Both the position numbers and the translations under genes were made by a program. Positions 34,628 through 45,924 of a stretch of DNA of 64,000 bases are shown here, one piece after another. A model generated the notes under the pieces. It was given only the letters and a program-made list of their open reading frames with translations. It made no database searches and had not been told where the DNA came from. The DNA is from Muribaculaceae bacterium (GTDB lineage: Bacteria; Bacteroidota; Bacteroidia; Bacteroidales; Muribaculaceae): the NCBI GenBank assembly GCA_017473615.1, contig JAFUKL010000015.1, forward strand, positions 1-64,000, in the 5' to 3' direction. Position 1 is the first letter of the stretch. Each line of letters opens with the position of its first letter.

Positions 34628-36568
34628 TCAGATTAAACATATCACTGTGACTGCCGCCAATAGCAATGCGCCTATCAAATATACATATACATAGGACTGT
34701 ATGCTGCCTGACTGTAGTTTACGTATTGCGTATGACGCCGAATTCGCTATATTGGCAAGACCGTTCAATGAACCATCCACGATTTGACGGTCAAACCATG
34801 CCAACGGACGACTTACTCGCTCAAAAATTATCTTATGAGTAATGAATTGATACAATTCATCCATATAGAAACGATGATATGCAGCTGTCCACAAGCCCTT
34901 GAAAGCATTTGCCATCTTAGCAGGTGCTGAATTTTCTTTCAAATATAACTTTGTTGCCAACAAAATAGCGACTACCGCCACCGCTACGCTGCTTACTGCT
35001 ACCGTCATATTCAAATGTATATGATAATCGGCACGATTCCAAGAAACAAATTCTCCAAATGGTATAAGACCGGCTACTATCGACACAAGTGAAAGAATAA
35101 TTAGCGGCAATGACATAGTCATAGGCGCATCATGCGGAGTATGATGTCCGTAATCAGGATTATTCCACCAGAAAATTTTATAATACAAGCGGAACATATA
35201 GAACGCAGTCATACCTGCCACAAGCATCATCCAGATACCCCAGAATGTATTCTGTTCAAATGCTGCTACAAGAATTTCATCCTTACTGAAGAATCCGGCA
35301 AACGGAGGAATACCCGCTATGGCAAGACATCCTATCAAGAATGCTATATTACATATCGGCATATACTTGCGAAGACCACCCATTGCGCTCATTTCATTGC
35401 TGTGAACAGCATGAATGATAGCACCGGCACACAAGAACAATAAAGCCTTGAACATTGCATGAGTGAACAAGTGGAACATTGACGCCATGTAACCTACACC
35501 TTCATGCAACTCAGGGCGAGCCACACCAAGAGAAGTTATCATAAACGCAATCTGTGAAATAGTTGAGAACGCAAGCACACGCTTAATATCACTCTGTACA
35601 CAAGCTACAGCAGCCGCATAGAATGCAGTGAACGCACCTATCACGGTAATTACCGTCATTGTGCCTTCTTCCAAGCAATAAAGAGGGAACAAACGTGCCA
35701 CCAAGAATACACCGGCAACAACCATTGTAGCCGCATGAATCAAAGCCGACACCGGTGTTGGGCCCTCCATTGCGTCAGGCAACCATATATGCAACGGGAA
35801 CATAGCCGATTTACCGGCACCTCCCATAAATATCAAAGTCAAAGCCCATGCCATAACCGAGCAACCCATAAATGTTGCTCCTCCGGCTGTAGCTATTGCA
35901 GCAGTAGGATTACTTGTAAGGGTAATGAAATCGAATGTCTGTGTATAGAACGACAACAATAGAATACCTATCAAGAAACCGAGGTCGGCAAAGCGCGTTA
36001 CGATAAACGCTTTCTTAGACGCCGAAACGGCAGCAGGCAATGTGTAATAGAATCCTATCAACAAGTAAGACGATACACCCACAAGCTCCCAGAATATATA
36101 CATCTGGAAAATATTGGGAGCCACCACAAGTCCTAACATAGACAATGTAAATAGCGACAAGAACGCATAATAGCGTTGCAGTCCCTTTTCATACTTATGT
36201 TCATGATCCTGCATGTAGCCTAAGCTGTATAAATGCACAAGGAATGACACCGTGGTTATGACGATGAGCATCATCGCCGAAATCGGGTCAAGCAGGAATC
36301 CTACTTTTATTACAAGATTTTCAGTAAACTCAAGCCAAGTCAAGTCCCAAGCGATAATCTGTTGGCGGATGCCGTCGACTATCTGTCCCTGATCTGCCCC
36401 GAAGAAATATTCCAAAGCTACAGAATAAGCGATTACAGCCGCTACACCCATCATCGCAGTGCCTATCACCCCGGCTGTCTTTCTGCTTAATCGGGTTCCC
36501 ATCAGTCCCAAAAACAGGAACGTAATCAATGGAAGAACCAATACCAAATAAGAATATGAGAAATCCAT
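34628..36568 (-). CDS. nuoL: NADH-quinone oxidoreductase subunit L
   Basis: 646 residues, the largest membrane subunit of complex I. It has 16 or so helices and a C-terminal part carrying the long lateral helix typical of NuoL. Motifs are FWELVGVSSYLLIGFYY near residue 135, FPLHIWLPDAMEGPTPVSALIHAATMV-type near 250 (in part), and IAGIPPFAGFFSKDE near 410. Only 5 bp separate it from nuoK upstream. Proton translocation at the inner membrane. Confidence 0.95.
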   Translation of the reverse strand: MDFSYSYLVLVLPLITFLFLGLMGTRLSRKTAGVIGTAMMGVAAVIAYSVALEYFFGADQGQIVDGIRQQIIAWDLTWLEFTENLVIKVGFLLDPISAMMLIVITTVSFLVHLYSLGYMQDHEHKYEKGLQRYYAFLSLFTLSMLGLVVAPNIFQMYIFWELVGVSSYLLIGFYYTLPAAVSASKKAFIVTRFADLGFLIGILLLSFYTQTFDFITLTSNPTAAIATAGGATFMGCSVMAWALTLIFMGGAGKSAMFPLHIWLPDAMEGPTPVSALIHAATMVVAGVFLVARLFPLYCLEEGTMTVITVIGAFTAFYAAAVACVQSDIKRVLAFSTISQIAFMITSLGVARPELHEGVGYMASMFHLFTHAMFKALLFLCAGAIIHAVHSNEMSAMGGLRKYMPICNIAFLIGCLAIAGIPPFAGFFSKDEILVAAFEQNTFWGIWMMLVAGMTAFYMFRLYYKIFWWNNPDYGHHTPHDAPMTMSLPLIILSLVSIVAGLIPFGEFVSWNRADYHIHLNMTVAVSSVAVAVVAILLATKLYLKENSAPAKMANAFKGLWTAAYHRFYMDELYQFITHKIIFERVSRPLAWFDRQIVDGSLNGLANIANSASYAIRKLQSGSIQSYVYVYLIGALLLAAVTVICLI

Positions 36569-36573
36569 AAAGC

Positions 36574-36885
36574 TTAAAATTTCATTTTAGTAAGTTCACG
36601 AATATCGATATTCTTAGCCATACGGAACACATTGATAATTATGGCAATCACCAATGCTGTCTCGGCTGCTGCTATCGCGATGGCAAACAATGAGAAGAAC
36701 ATGCCCTCCATCTCACCCGGGAACAAGAAACGGTTAAACACAACAAAATTAATATCAACTGCATTAAGCATAAGCTCCAGTGAAATCAAAATTGCAATCA
36801 TATTTTTGCGGGTAATGAACCCATAAACTCCACAGCAGAACATAATCAAGCTGGGTATCAGATACATCAATAATGTCAAGTCCAT
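36574..36885 (-). CDS. nuoK: NADH-quinone oxidoreductase subunit K
   Basis: 103 residues with three membrane helices. The second helix keeps the conserved Glu in SLELMLNAVDINFV, and the third keeps the one in AAAETALVIAI. Both acidic residues belong to the proton path in the membrane arm of complex I. 12 bp downstream of nuoJ. Confidence 0.95.
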   Translation of the reverse strand: MDLTLLMYLIPSLIMFCCGVYGFITRKNMIAILISLELMLNAVDINFVVFNRFLFPGEMEGMFFSLFAIAIAAAETALVIAIIINVFRMAKNIDIRELTKMKF

Positions 36886-36897
36886 ATTTGTCTCTCC

Positions 36898-37413
36898 TTA
36901 TCGTTTACGGGCAATTACAATACCTCCGATTATACATGCTAACAATAGGATACTGATTGCTTCAAAAGGCAGCAGATAACCGAACTTTTCAGTACTCAAC
37001 AGCATAGAACCAATGCTATTGATTGTAACATCTATCGGCTGTGACACCAATGCGCTACAGATTCCCGCCTTTGTAAACAAAGCATATCCACACACCAATG
37101 CACCCAATACGGCTGCACTCAACCCTATCTTCTTCTTAGCAGATTCAAGGGGTTCCGATGACTGTCCCGGTTTTCCGGTAAGGAATATCGCAAACACGAA
37201 CAACACAAGTATACCTCCCGCATATACTGCAATCTGAACAGCTCCAAGGAACTCATAATCCATTTGGAAATAAATTCCTGCTGTGGCAAACAGCACGAAA
37301 AGCAAATATGTCGCCGCACGCAATATTTTGCCTGTGGTCACAGTCAGCACCGAAAACACGATAATTGCAAGCGCAATTATGAAATACATAATAATATTTC
37401 CTACTGATTCCAT
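36898..37413 (-). CDS. nuoJ: NADH-quinone oxidoreductase subunit J
   Basis: 171 residues with five membrane helices. The conserved third-helix pattern LGAVQIAVYAGGILVLFVFAI (near residue 55-75) includes the Tyr-Gly pi-bulge region important for coupling. Only 5 bp downstream of nuoI; translated as part of the nuoIJKLMN block. Confidence 0.95.
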   Translation of the reverse strand: MESVGNIIMYFIIALAIIVFSVLTVTTGKILRAATYLLFVLFATAGIYFQMDYEFLGAVQIAVYAGGILVLFVFAIFLTGKPGQSSEPLESAKKKIGLSAAVLGALVCGYALFTKAGICSALVSQPIDVTINSIGSMLLSTEKFGYLLPFEAISILLLACIIGGIVIARKR

Positions 37414-37418
37414 ATTTA

Positions 37419-37967
37419 TTAATTTTCTTGTTTTTTATCTTCAGTTGCAGCACTATTAGCAGGAGCTTCTGCCTTTTGCGCCGCTACGGCAGGTTTTGGA
37501 GCAGGCATAGGACGCTCTTTCTCGGGCAAGTAGTTCAACTGCTGAACCAACTTTTCACGCGTGAACACCGCCTGTTCAAAATCATTGCTGAATTCTATCG
37601 CCTTAGAAGCACATGAAGTGACACACAACATGCAGAATGTGCAACTGCCTAAGTCATACATGTATTTTTCGAGCTTTTTCTTCTTCTTTCCATCCGGCAT
37701 TTCCACCATTTTGGATTCAATGCTGATAGTGCCGTTCGGACAATTCATCTGACACAAGCCACATGCAATGCACTTGTGGTAGCCTTCACTGTCGTACTTG
37801 AACCTCAATGTAGCCCTAAAGCGTTCGGGAATCTCAAGCGTATCCCTGTTTTCAGGATATTGGAATGTCACTTTAGGCGTAACAAGTTCCTTTCCCGTTA
37901 CCTTCAATCCCTTTAACAGGCTGTAAATGCCCTTGAAAAGAGAAGAGAAATATTCCTTAATACTCAT
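37419..37967 (-). CDS. nuoI: NADH-quinone oxidoreductase subunit I (two 4Fe-4S clusters)
   Basis: 182 residues. The first cluster motif is CIACGLCQMNCP; the second is CTFCMLCVTSCA, with Ala where the usual Pro follows the last Cys. The clusters pass electrons toward NuoB. A basic N-terminus anchors the protein to the membrane arm, and an Ala/Pro/Lys-rich tail of about 35 residues ends the protein. It is the first nuo gene after the inserted atp block; the 103-bp gap to atpG contains no clear terminator. Confidence 0.93.
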   Translation of the reverse strand: MSIKEYFSSLFKGIYSLLKGLKVTGKELVTPKVTFQYPENRDTLEIPERFRATLRFKYDSEGYHKCIACGLCQMNCPNGTISIESKMVEMPDGKKKKKLEKYMYDLGSCTFCMLCVTSCASKAIEFSNDFEQAVFTREKLVQQLNYLPEKERPMPAPKPAVAAQKAEAPANSAATEDKKQEN

Positions 37968-38070
37968 AAATAAGTAATACTTATATAAACATTACTATAC
38001 CGAAAATTACTATTATTTGCAAAGATGAGCCGGTATAAATCTCACCTTATTCATTCTTATTTCTTTTTTA

Positions 38071-38964
38071 TTAACGTTCTACCTGACCGCCCACGATATC
38101 AAGCAATTCTGTTGTAATTCCTTGCTGACGCAGCTTATTGTACTCAAGTTGCAATGTGTCAAGCAATGTCTTGGCATTATCACTGGCACTCTGCATAGCC
38201 ATTACACGGGCAGCCTGTTCCGATGCGTTGTTCTCGGTGAATTGAGCTTGCATCATAGCTAAGATATGCAAAGGCAATACACTGTTGAAAATCGTATTTC
38301 CGTCAGGTTCCAGCAAGCACGGCTCATTCTTGTTTACCGATGTACTGCCGTTTTCAGCCGATAATGCGGCATAAGAAACCGGTAGCAACTGTTCTTTTAC
38401 CAACCGCTGACGGCTCACCGAATGATAATGCATGTACACCACTTCCACCAAGTCATATTCTTTGTCAAGAAAAGCCGTCTTAAGTACTTCGGCAAAATCA
38501 GCCACCTCACGTTGAGTGCTGCGAGTGTGAATATCCTTTACAGGTTTCACATCCACGCCTTTTCCTGCAAGGCGCAAAGTAGCCTTAGCCATCTTCTTGC
38601 CCACAGGCAGCACTGTAATAGTCGTAGCTGAACCATATTGGCGACGAGCCTCATCCATATACTCAAGCAAGCCTTTGTATATGTTATTGTTGTATGCACC
38701 GCACAAGCCATCATCAGAGCCATACACCAAATAGGCGATTTTTTTCACTTCTCGCACTTCTATTAGTGGAGATGTATATTCACCCTCAGCCGCAAGCAAA
38801 TGTCCTATAACCGATTGCACTTGGCTACGGAATGGCACAAGACGTTTCAAAGCCTGCTCATATTTATGCATCTTCGCAGATGAAATCATCTTCATGGCGC
38901 CGGTGATTTTCCCCGTAGACGCCACCGAACCGATTCTTCCCTTTAACTCGCGTAACGTTGCCAT
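38071..38964 (-). CDS. atpG: ATP synthase gamma subunit
   Basis: 297 residues. The N-terminal helix has LRELKGRIGSVASTGKITGAMKMISSAKM-type sequence (read in part), the Rossmann-like middle has SDDGLCGAYNNNI near residue 85, and the C-terminal helix has RVMAMQSASDNAKTLLDTLQ. It is the rotating shaft of F1. Last of the eight inserted atp genes, 9 bp downstream of atpA and followed by nuoI. Confidence 0.95.
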   Translation of the reverse strand: MATLRELKGRIGSVASTGKITGAMKMISSAKMHKYEQALKRLVPFRSQVQSVIGHLLAAEGEYTSPLIEVREVKKIAYLVYGSDDGLCGAYNNNIYKGLLEYMDEARRQYGSATTITVLPVGKKMAKATLRLAGKGVDVKPVKDIHTRSTQREVADFAEVLKTAFLDKEYDLVEVVYMHYHSVSRQRLVKEQLLPVSYAALSAENGSTSVNKNEPCLLEPDGNTIFNSVLPLHILAMMQAQFTENNASEQAARVMAMQSASDNAKTLLDTLQLEYNKLRQQGITTELLDIVGGQVER

Positions 38965-38973
38965 AGAATACCG

Positions 38974-40551
38974 TTATTCCTTAAAATTACTTGCCACTTG
39001 TTTAGCCACTTCAGCCAATTTCGAAGTAACATCATCGTTTATTACACCGCTTTTCAGCACATCGAGAACTTCTTTCTGATACTTGGCTTTCAGTGTCTGT
39101 ATAAAGAGTTTCTCAAATTCAGCCACCTTGCCAAGAGGAACATCGCTCATCAATCCTTGCGTACCGCAATAAATCGCAGCTATCTGTTCTTCTACAGGAA
39201 CCGGTGTGTATTGAGGCTGAATCAACAGACGTTCATTCTTACGACCTTTGTCAATGGTCATAGCCGTAACAGGATCAATATCACCACCGAACTTTGTAAA
39301 TGACTCCAATTCACGGAACTGAGCCTGTGATATTTTCAAAGTTCCGGCAACCTTTTTCATTGACTTGATTTGTGCATTACCTCCCACACGAGAAACGGAT
39401 ATACCTACATTCACAGCCGGGCGTACACCGTTATTGAACAAGCCCGACTCCAAATAGATCTGCCCATCGGTGATGGAAATGACATTGGTCGGAATGTACG
39501 CCGAAACGTCACCCGCCTGTGTCTCGATAATAGGAAGTGCTGTAAGAGAACCGCCACCCTTTACCAAAGGCTTCATGTCTTCCGGCAGGTCATTCATTGC
39601 CTCAGCCACCTTTTGATTGTCTATTATCTTCGCAGCACGTTCAAGAAGACGAGAATGAAGATAGAATATATCACCGGGATATGCTTCACGTCCCGACGGT
39701 CGTTTCAAGATCAAGCACAACTCACGATATGCCACAGCCTGCTTTGACAAGTCATCATACACGATAAGAGCGTCACGTCCTGAATCACGGAAATACTCGC
39801 CTATGGCAGCACCGGCAAACGGTGCATAATAACGCATTGATGCCGAATCGGATGCTGTCGCAGCTACGACAACGGTGTAATCCAATGCGCCATGCTCTTT
39901 CAATTCATTTACAATCTGCGCAACTGTAGACGCTTTCTGACCGATAGCCACATAAATACAATATACTGGTTTTCCGGTCTCATATCCGTTACGTTGGTTT
40001 ATTATCGTATCTATAGCAATCGCAGTCTTTCCGATTTGTCGGTCACCGATGATAAGCTCACGCTGTCCGCGACCTATAGGAATCATTGAGTCGATAGCCT
40101 TGATACCCGTCTGAAGCGGTTGATTCACCGGCTGACGGAAGATAACACCCGGAGCCTTACGGTCAAGCGGCATTCTCACCATCTTACCCTCTATCGGACC
40201 TTTACCGTCAAGCGGCTCACCAAGAATGTTGATAACACGTCCCAACAAGCCTTCGCCAACTTCAATAGACGCAATTTTTCCTGTGCGACGCACACTCATG
40301 TTCTCAGTTACGTCATTTACATTGTCAAGAAGAATCACACCCACATTGCTTTCCTCAAGGTTCATCGCCACACCGGTCACTCCGTTCTCGAACTCGACAA
40401 GCTCATTGGCTTTGACGTTTTCAAGACCATAGACATGCGCAACTCCGTCACCCACACTAAGCACGGTGCCTACCTCCTCAAACGCCGTCTTAGCATTGAC
40501 TTCGCTGAGTTCTTTCTTTAATATTTCTGATACCTCGCTTGGATTTATCAT
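38974..40551 (-). CDS. atpA: ATP synthase alpha subunit
   Basis: 525 residues. Walker A is [11 protein letters not shown] near residue 170. The alpha-specific signatures [17 protein letters not shown] and [14 protein letters not shown] (near 370) are present. It is the non-catalytic nucleotide-binding subunit of F1 that carries the Arg finger (SVSRVGG). Its start overlaps the atpH stop by 4 bp, indicating coupled translation. Confidence 0.97.
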   Translation of the reverse strand: MINPSEVSEILKKELSEVNAKTAFEEVGTVLSVGDGVAHVYGLENVKANELVEFENGVTGVAMNLEESNVGVILLDNVNDVTENMSVRRTGKIASIEVGEGLLGRVINILGEPLDGKGPIEGKMVRMPLDRKAPGVIFRQPVNQPLQTGIKAIDSMIPIGRGQRELIIGDRQIGKTAIAIDTIINQRNGYETGKPVYCIYVAIGQKASTVAQIVNELKEHGALDYTVVVAATASDSASMRYYAPFAGAAIGEYFRDSGRDALIVYDDLSKQAVAYRELCLILKRPSGREAYPGDIFYLHSRLLERAAKIIDNQKVAEAMNDLPEDMKPLVKGGGSLTALPIIETQAGDVSAYIPTNVISITDGQIYLESGLFNNGVRPAVNVGISVSRVGGNAQIKSMKKVAGTLKISQAQFRELESFTKFGGDIDPVTAMTIDKGRKNERLLIQPQYTPVPVEEQIAAIYCGTQGLMSDVPLGKVAEFEKLFIQTLKAKYQKEVLDVLKSGVINDDVTSKLAEVAKQVASNFKE

Positions 40552-41090
40552 CTCTTTAAGAGTTTTAAACGCAATTTCTTTAATTCATTTTTAACAGAAG
40601 TGTCAAGCACCATAGAGTCCACTTGCACGACAAAACCACCTATCAATTCAGGGTTCACGGTTACTGTCCGTTCTACCTTTTTGCCTTTAAGCTCATGCTC
40701 CACCACCTCTATTATCTGCGATAGTTTTTCCTCGGGCAATTCAATTGCCGTCGTAATCTTCACCTGCGCTATATCATTGGCGTCACGGTATATCTTACCA
40801 TAAGACAATGCCATTTCGCGCATGTAACATTCACGGTTGCTCCTTATTACCATCAATATGAATTTGTCCAAGCATCCGTCTTTCTCAGCACCCGATGCCG
40901 ACAAAAGCACTTTTTCCCTATCGGCTACCGGCAAAAAGGGATTGTCCACCGTCTTCTTCAGCTCGGGCAATGCCTCATAACTTTCCGACAGTCTCTTCAT
41001 CTGCAAATACACTTCTTCAGTAACGCCCTGTTCGTGCGCATACTTATAAAGAGCTTTTGCATACCGATTTGGAATAAGTCCATCATTCAT
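40548..41090 (-). CDS. atpH: ATP synthase delta subunit
   Basis: 180 residues. The N-terminal helical bundle begins with [17 protein letters not shown]. The C-terminal signature [29 protein letters not shown] (read in part) ends in [10 protein letters not shown]. It forms the peripheral stalk connection between F1 and the b subunit. 5 bp downstream of atpF, 4-bp overlap with atpA. Confidence 0.93.
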   Translation of the reverse strand: MNDGLIPNRYAKALYKYAHEQGVTEEVYLQMKRLSESYEALPELKKTVDNPFLPVADREKVLLSASGAEKDGCLDKFILMVIRSNRECYMREMALSYGKIYRDANDIAQVKITTAIELPEEKLSQIIEVVEHELKGKKVERTVTVNPELIGGFVVQVDSMVLDTSVKNELKKLRLKLLKR

Positions 41091-41095
41091 AACTA

Positions 41096-41593
41096 TCAGT
41101 TTTTAGTCTCAACCTCATTCAACAATTTTTCCACAAGCTCGGCTTGTGACTTTTCGTCAGCCAAATCCTTGCGTACCACCTTCTCGGCAATCTGCAAAGC
41201 AAACCGGCTCACCTCACTGCGGAATTGCATCTCCGACTCCTTGCGCGCCTGTTCGATAGACACTTTTGCAGCATCCATCACTTTTTTTGCTTCAACGGCA
41301 GCCGCCCCTTTAGCCTCTTCAATTATCTGAGACTTCATTTTGGCAGCTTCGCGCAAGATTTCAGCTTGCTGTTTCTGTGCTTCGGTTACATATTTTGCTG
41401 CTTCTTTCTGAGCATTCTCCAACTGTGACTTCGCCTCTTGCGCATACTCGACACCCTTATCGATCAAGTTGGCTCTTTCCTCCAAACTTTTCACTATAAA
41501 CGGCCAGCCGAATTTCCCCAAGAGCAAAACCAAGAGGAGGACTGTCACGAACATCCAAAATATCAAGCCGAAATCAGGCGAGAACAGTTCCAT
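41096..41593 (-). CDS. atpF: ATP synthase b subunit
   Basis: 165 residues: one N-terminal membrane helix (LIFWMFVTVLLLVLLLGKF) followed by a long charged, Ala-rich coiled coil with AEAQKQQAEILREAA-type heptads. It dimerises as the peripheral stalk. 13 bp downstream of atpE. Confidence 0.95.
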   Translation of the reverse strand: MELFSPDFGLIFWMFVTVLLLVLLLGKFGWPFIVKSLEERANLIDKGVEYAQEAKSQLENAQKEAAKYVTEAQKQQAEILREAAKMKSQIIEEAKGAAAVEAKKVMDAAKVSIEQARKESEMQFRSEVSRFALQIAEKVVRKDLADEKSQAELVEKLLNEVETKN

Positions 41594-41606
41594 TCTGAAT
41601 TATTTA

Positions 41607-41888
<282 letters not shown>

Positions 41889-41931
41889 TTAATATTTTTT
41901 GTTTTCTTATATTACAGTTTTGTATTTATAT

Positions 41932-42993
41932 CTAAATTTCCAATTCGTCTCCATGACTCTCTTGAGCCAAAGAAATGAATAATGCCGACAACATCGTGAA
42001 CACGAATGCCTGAATAAAACTTACAAGCGTATCAAGCAGCAACATGAACAACGAAAATGCCACCGAGAATACCGTAGTAACACCCATTACCGCTGTTCCG
42101 AATGCTCCGAATATGAAAATTAACAATGTAAGGACAAGTACTATGATGTGTCCGCCCATCATGTTGGCAAACAAACGTACAGTAAGCGCAGCCGGCTTAG
42201 TAAACAATCCAAACAATTCTATCATCGGCATGATTGGTAGCGGCACTTTCAGCCACCAAGGTACATCAGGCCAAAACACCTCTTTCCAGTAGTGTTTTGT
42301 ACCGAACACATTGGTCATAAAGAATGTAAACAATGCCAGCACCATAGTCACTGCTATGTTTCCGGTTAGGTTTGCACCACCGGGAAATATGACTATCAAA
42401 CCGAGCAGATTCATTACAAAAATAAGAAAGAATACAGTGAGCAAATACGGTCCGAATTTCGACGATTTTTTGCCCAAGGTAGGACGGATAACGGTATTGT
42501 ACACAAATTCCACTATCAGTTCCAAGAAAGCAGTACCTTTACGAGGTGCTTTCAACGGGTTCTTTCTATACCAATGGCGTATACGCATCACACACAGCAC
42601 TACGACCAACGCCGAGATAAACAGGGCTGCGACATTCTTGGTTATAGATAAATCCAAGGGTCGGTATTCCGAACCATCTGCCTTAACCTCTACAATCTTG
42701 CCCTTATTTTCTCCCGTTTCGGCTATTTTAAATCCATTGTATGATGCACCATGCTCCACACGCGCCGAGCTGAATACATGCCATTGCCCGGCATAATCGC
42801 GCACGATTACTGGCAACGGAATATAAGTGCTGTGCGAAAACGGAGCAGCCCAGCCGTATGTATCACCCAAATGCTCAAAAATAACAGCCTTGGGATCTAC
42901 CTGTTCCGACGAATGCTCGCTTGCCGATACCGACATAGGATTTACGGCAAGCATCATCGCCAAAATAAATAATATGCTTAGAACTTTCTTCAT
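41932..42993 (-). CDS. atpB: ATP synthase a subunit with N-terminal signal-like extension
   Basis: 353 residues from the ATG at 42993; a start at 43050 would add 19 residues overlapping atpC and is unlikely. A signal-peptide-like segment (MKKVLSILFILAMML...VSASEH) precedes a periplasmic stretch of about 110 residues typical of Bacteroidetes AtpB. Then come about five to six helices including FTKPAALTVRLFANMMGGH with the essential Arg (LTVRLFAN). It forms the proton half-channels of Fo. 13 bp downstream of atpC. No atpI is present nearby. Confidence 0.93.
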   Translation of the reverse strand: MKKVLSILFILAMMLAVNPMSVSASEHSSEQVDPKAVIFEHLGDTYGWAAPFSHSTYIPLPVIVRDYAGQWHVFSSARVEHGASYNGFKIAETGENKGKIVEVKADGSEYRPLDLSITKNVAALFISALVVVLCVMRIRHWYRKNPLKAPRKGTAFLELIVEFVYNTVIRPTLGKKSSKFGPYLLTVFFLIFVMNLLGLIVIFPGGANLTGNIAVTMVLALFTFFMTNVFGTKHYWKEVFWPDVPWWLKVPLPIMPMIELFGLFTKPAALTVRLFANMMGGHIIVLVLTLLIFIFGAFGTAVMGVTTVFSVAFSLFMLLLDTLVSFIQAFVFTMLSALFISLAQESHGDELEI

Positions 42994-43006
42994 ATCACAC
43001 CCGGAT

Positions 43007-43240
43007 TTAATATAAACACACTGAAACGACGTTGTGGTTAACATCGGCAATACCGCCTTTTATTTCCATTGTAACATCCTTATCGTCTGCAGTATATACA
43101 ATCCTGCCTGCCACAAGCGATGAAATCAATGCTGCGTGATTTTCAAGGACAGTGAATAGACCTTGTGCACCGGGGAGCGTCACCTTAGTAACTTCTCCGG
43201 TAAACTCCACTTTTTCAGCCGATATTATATTCAGTGTCAT
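43007..43240 (-). CDS. atpC: ATP synthase epsilon subunit, short form
   Basis: 77 residues: only the N-terminal beta-sandwich (MTLNIISAEKVEFTGEV, LPGAQGLFTVLENHA). The C-terminal helical hairpin present in about 135-residue epsilon subunits is absent; this hairpin inhibits ATP hydrolysis elsewhere. The short form is usual in Bacteroidetes as far as I know. It lies 21 bp downstream of atpD. Confidence 0.93.
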   Translation of the reverse strand: MTLNIISAEKVEFTGEVTKVTLPGAQGLFTVLENHAALISSLVAGRIVYTADDKDVTMEIKGGIADVNHNVVSVCLY

Positions 43241-43261
43241 AATTCTTCTAATTGCTTATAT

Positions 43262-44782
<1,521 letters not shown>

Positions 44783-44806
44783 TTAGTTTTTAGTTAATTT
44801 CCTTGA

Positions 44807-45883
44807 TTAGAAATGCAAGTCATACATTACAACCAATGTCATAAGAATAAGGTTGAACAGACCTATAGGCATCAGGTATTTCCACTCCAATTTCAACATC
44901 TGGTCGATACGTACACGTGGGAATGACCAGCGGAACCATATCAACACGAATGAAATAAAGAATGCCTTAGCCAAGAACCACACTACCGATGGGATATAAT
45001 CCATTACAGCGTTAAAGCCTTCCCATCCCGGTACATGCAACGGCATCCACCCGCCCAAGAACAACAATGAAGCTATTCCTGAAACGATGAACAAATTCAA
45101 ATACTCAGCCAAATAGTAGAATCCGAAATGAATACCTGAATACTCGGTATGATAACCGGCTGTCAATTCATGTTCAGCCTCAGGCATATCAAACGGGCCG
45201 CGATTGGTTTCGGCATTGGCTGCAATCAAATATATGACAAATGCGATGAACGCCGGTATATGTCCCTTAAACAAGAACCATCCGTCGCGCTGCGCCTCAA
45301 CCAATCCTGAAATTGACATTGTTCCCGCCAAAACCACAATTGTCAAGATAGACAAGCCTACCGATAATTCATAACTTACCATCTGCGCACCGCTACGCAT
45401 AGCACCGATAAGCGTATATTTATTATTACTTGACCAACCGGCAAGCAAGATACCAAGCACGCCAATCGATGACGCAGCCACCATGAAGAATACACCGATG
45501 TTGAAATCTATGATTTGCAATCCGTTACCCCAAGGTAGGCAAGCGAATGTAAGCATTGATGCGATAATCACTAAATATGGAGCCAACGCAAACAAGAAAC
45601 GATCGATGTTTTCAAGACGAATAAGCTCCTTGATAAGTATCTTAAACATGTCGGCGAATACCTGCAACAAGCCCCAAGGACCCACACGCATCGGACCGAG
45701 ACGGCACTGCATCCATGCGCACAATTTACGTTCATAGAAGATATAGAACAATGCCAATAGCGCATATACCAAAAGCAATGCAACACCTATCAGCACACAT
45801 TCTATCGTTGTTGTCAGCCAGCCCGGCATAAAGCTCATAAGCAAATTATGCACCCAGCTTGTAACTATACTGAAATCAAACAT
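44807..45883 (-). CDS. nuoH: NADH-quinone oxidoreductase subunit H
   Basis: 358 residues, eight or so membrane helices. Conserved stretches are [28 protein letters not shown] (near residue 50-70, in part), [24 protein letters not shown] (near 210, in part) and [26 protein letters not shown] near the end. It forms much of the quinone-entry site. 41 bp downstream of nuoCD and directly upstream of atpD. Confidence 0.95.
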   Translation of the reverse strand: MFDFSIVTSWVHNLLMSFMPGWLTTTIECVLIGVALLLVYALLALFYIFYERKLCAWMQCRLGPMRVGPWGLLQVFADMFKILIKELIRLENIDRFLFALAPYLVIIASMLTFACLPWGNGLQIIDFNIGVFFMVAASSIGVLGILLAGWSSNNKYTLIGAMRSGAQMVSYELSVGLSILTIVVLAGTMSISGLVEAQRDGWFLFKGHIPAFIAFVIYLIAANAETNRGPFDMPEAEHELTAGYHTEYSGIHFGFYYLAEYLNLFIVSGIASLLFLGGWMPLHVPGWEGFNAVMDYIPSVVWFLAKAFFISFVLIWFRWSFPRVRIDQMLKLEWKYLMPIGLFNLILMTLVVMYDLHF

Positions 45884-45924
45884 ATCTGTTATTTGTTCTT
45901 TAAATTACTATACTGTGTTAATTT

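Noticed and set aside
38020..38027. CATCTTTG as an internal promoter before nuoI
   Set aside because: One mismatch at a conserved position and no -33 box; too weak to call.
41932..43050. Start of atpB at 43050
   Set aside because: It would overlap atpC; the start at 42993 gives a proper signal-like N-terminus.
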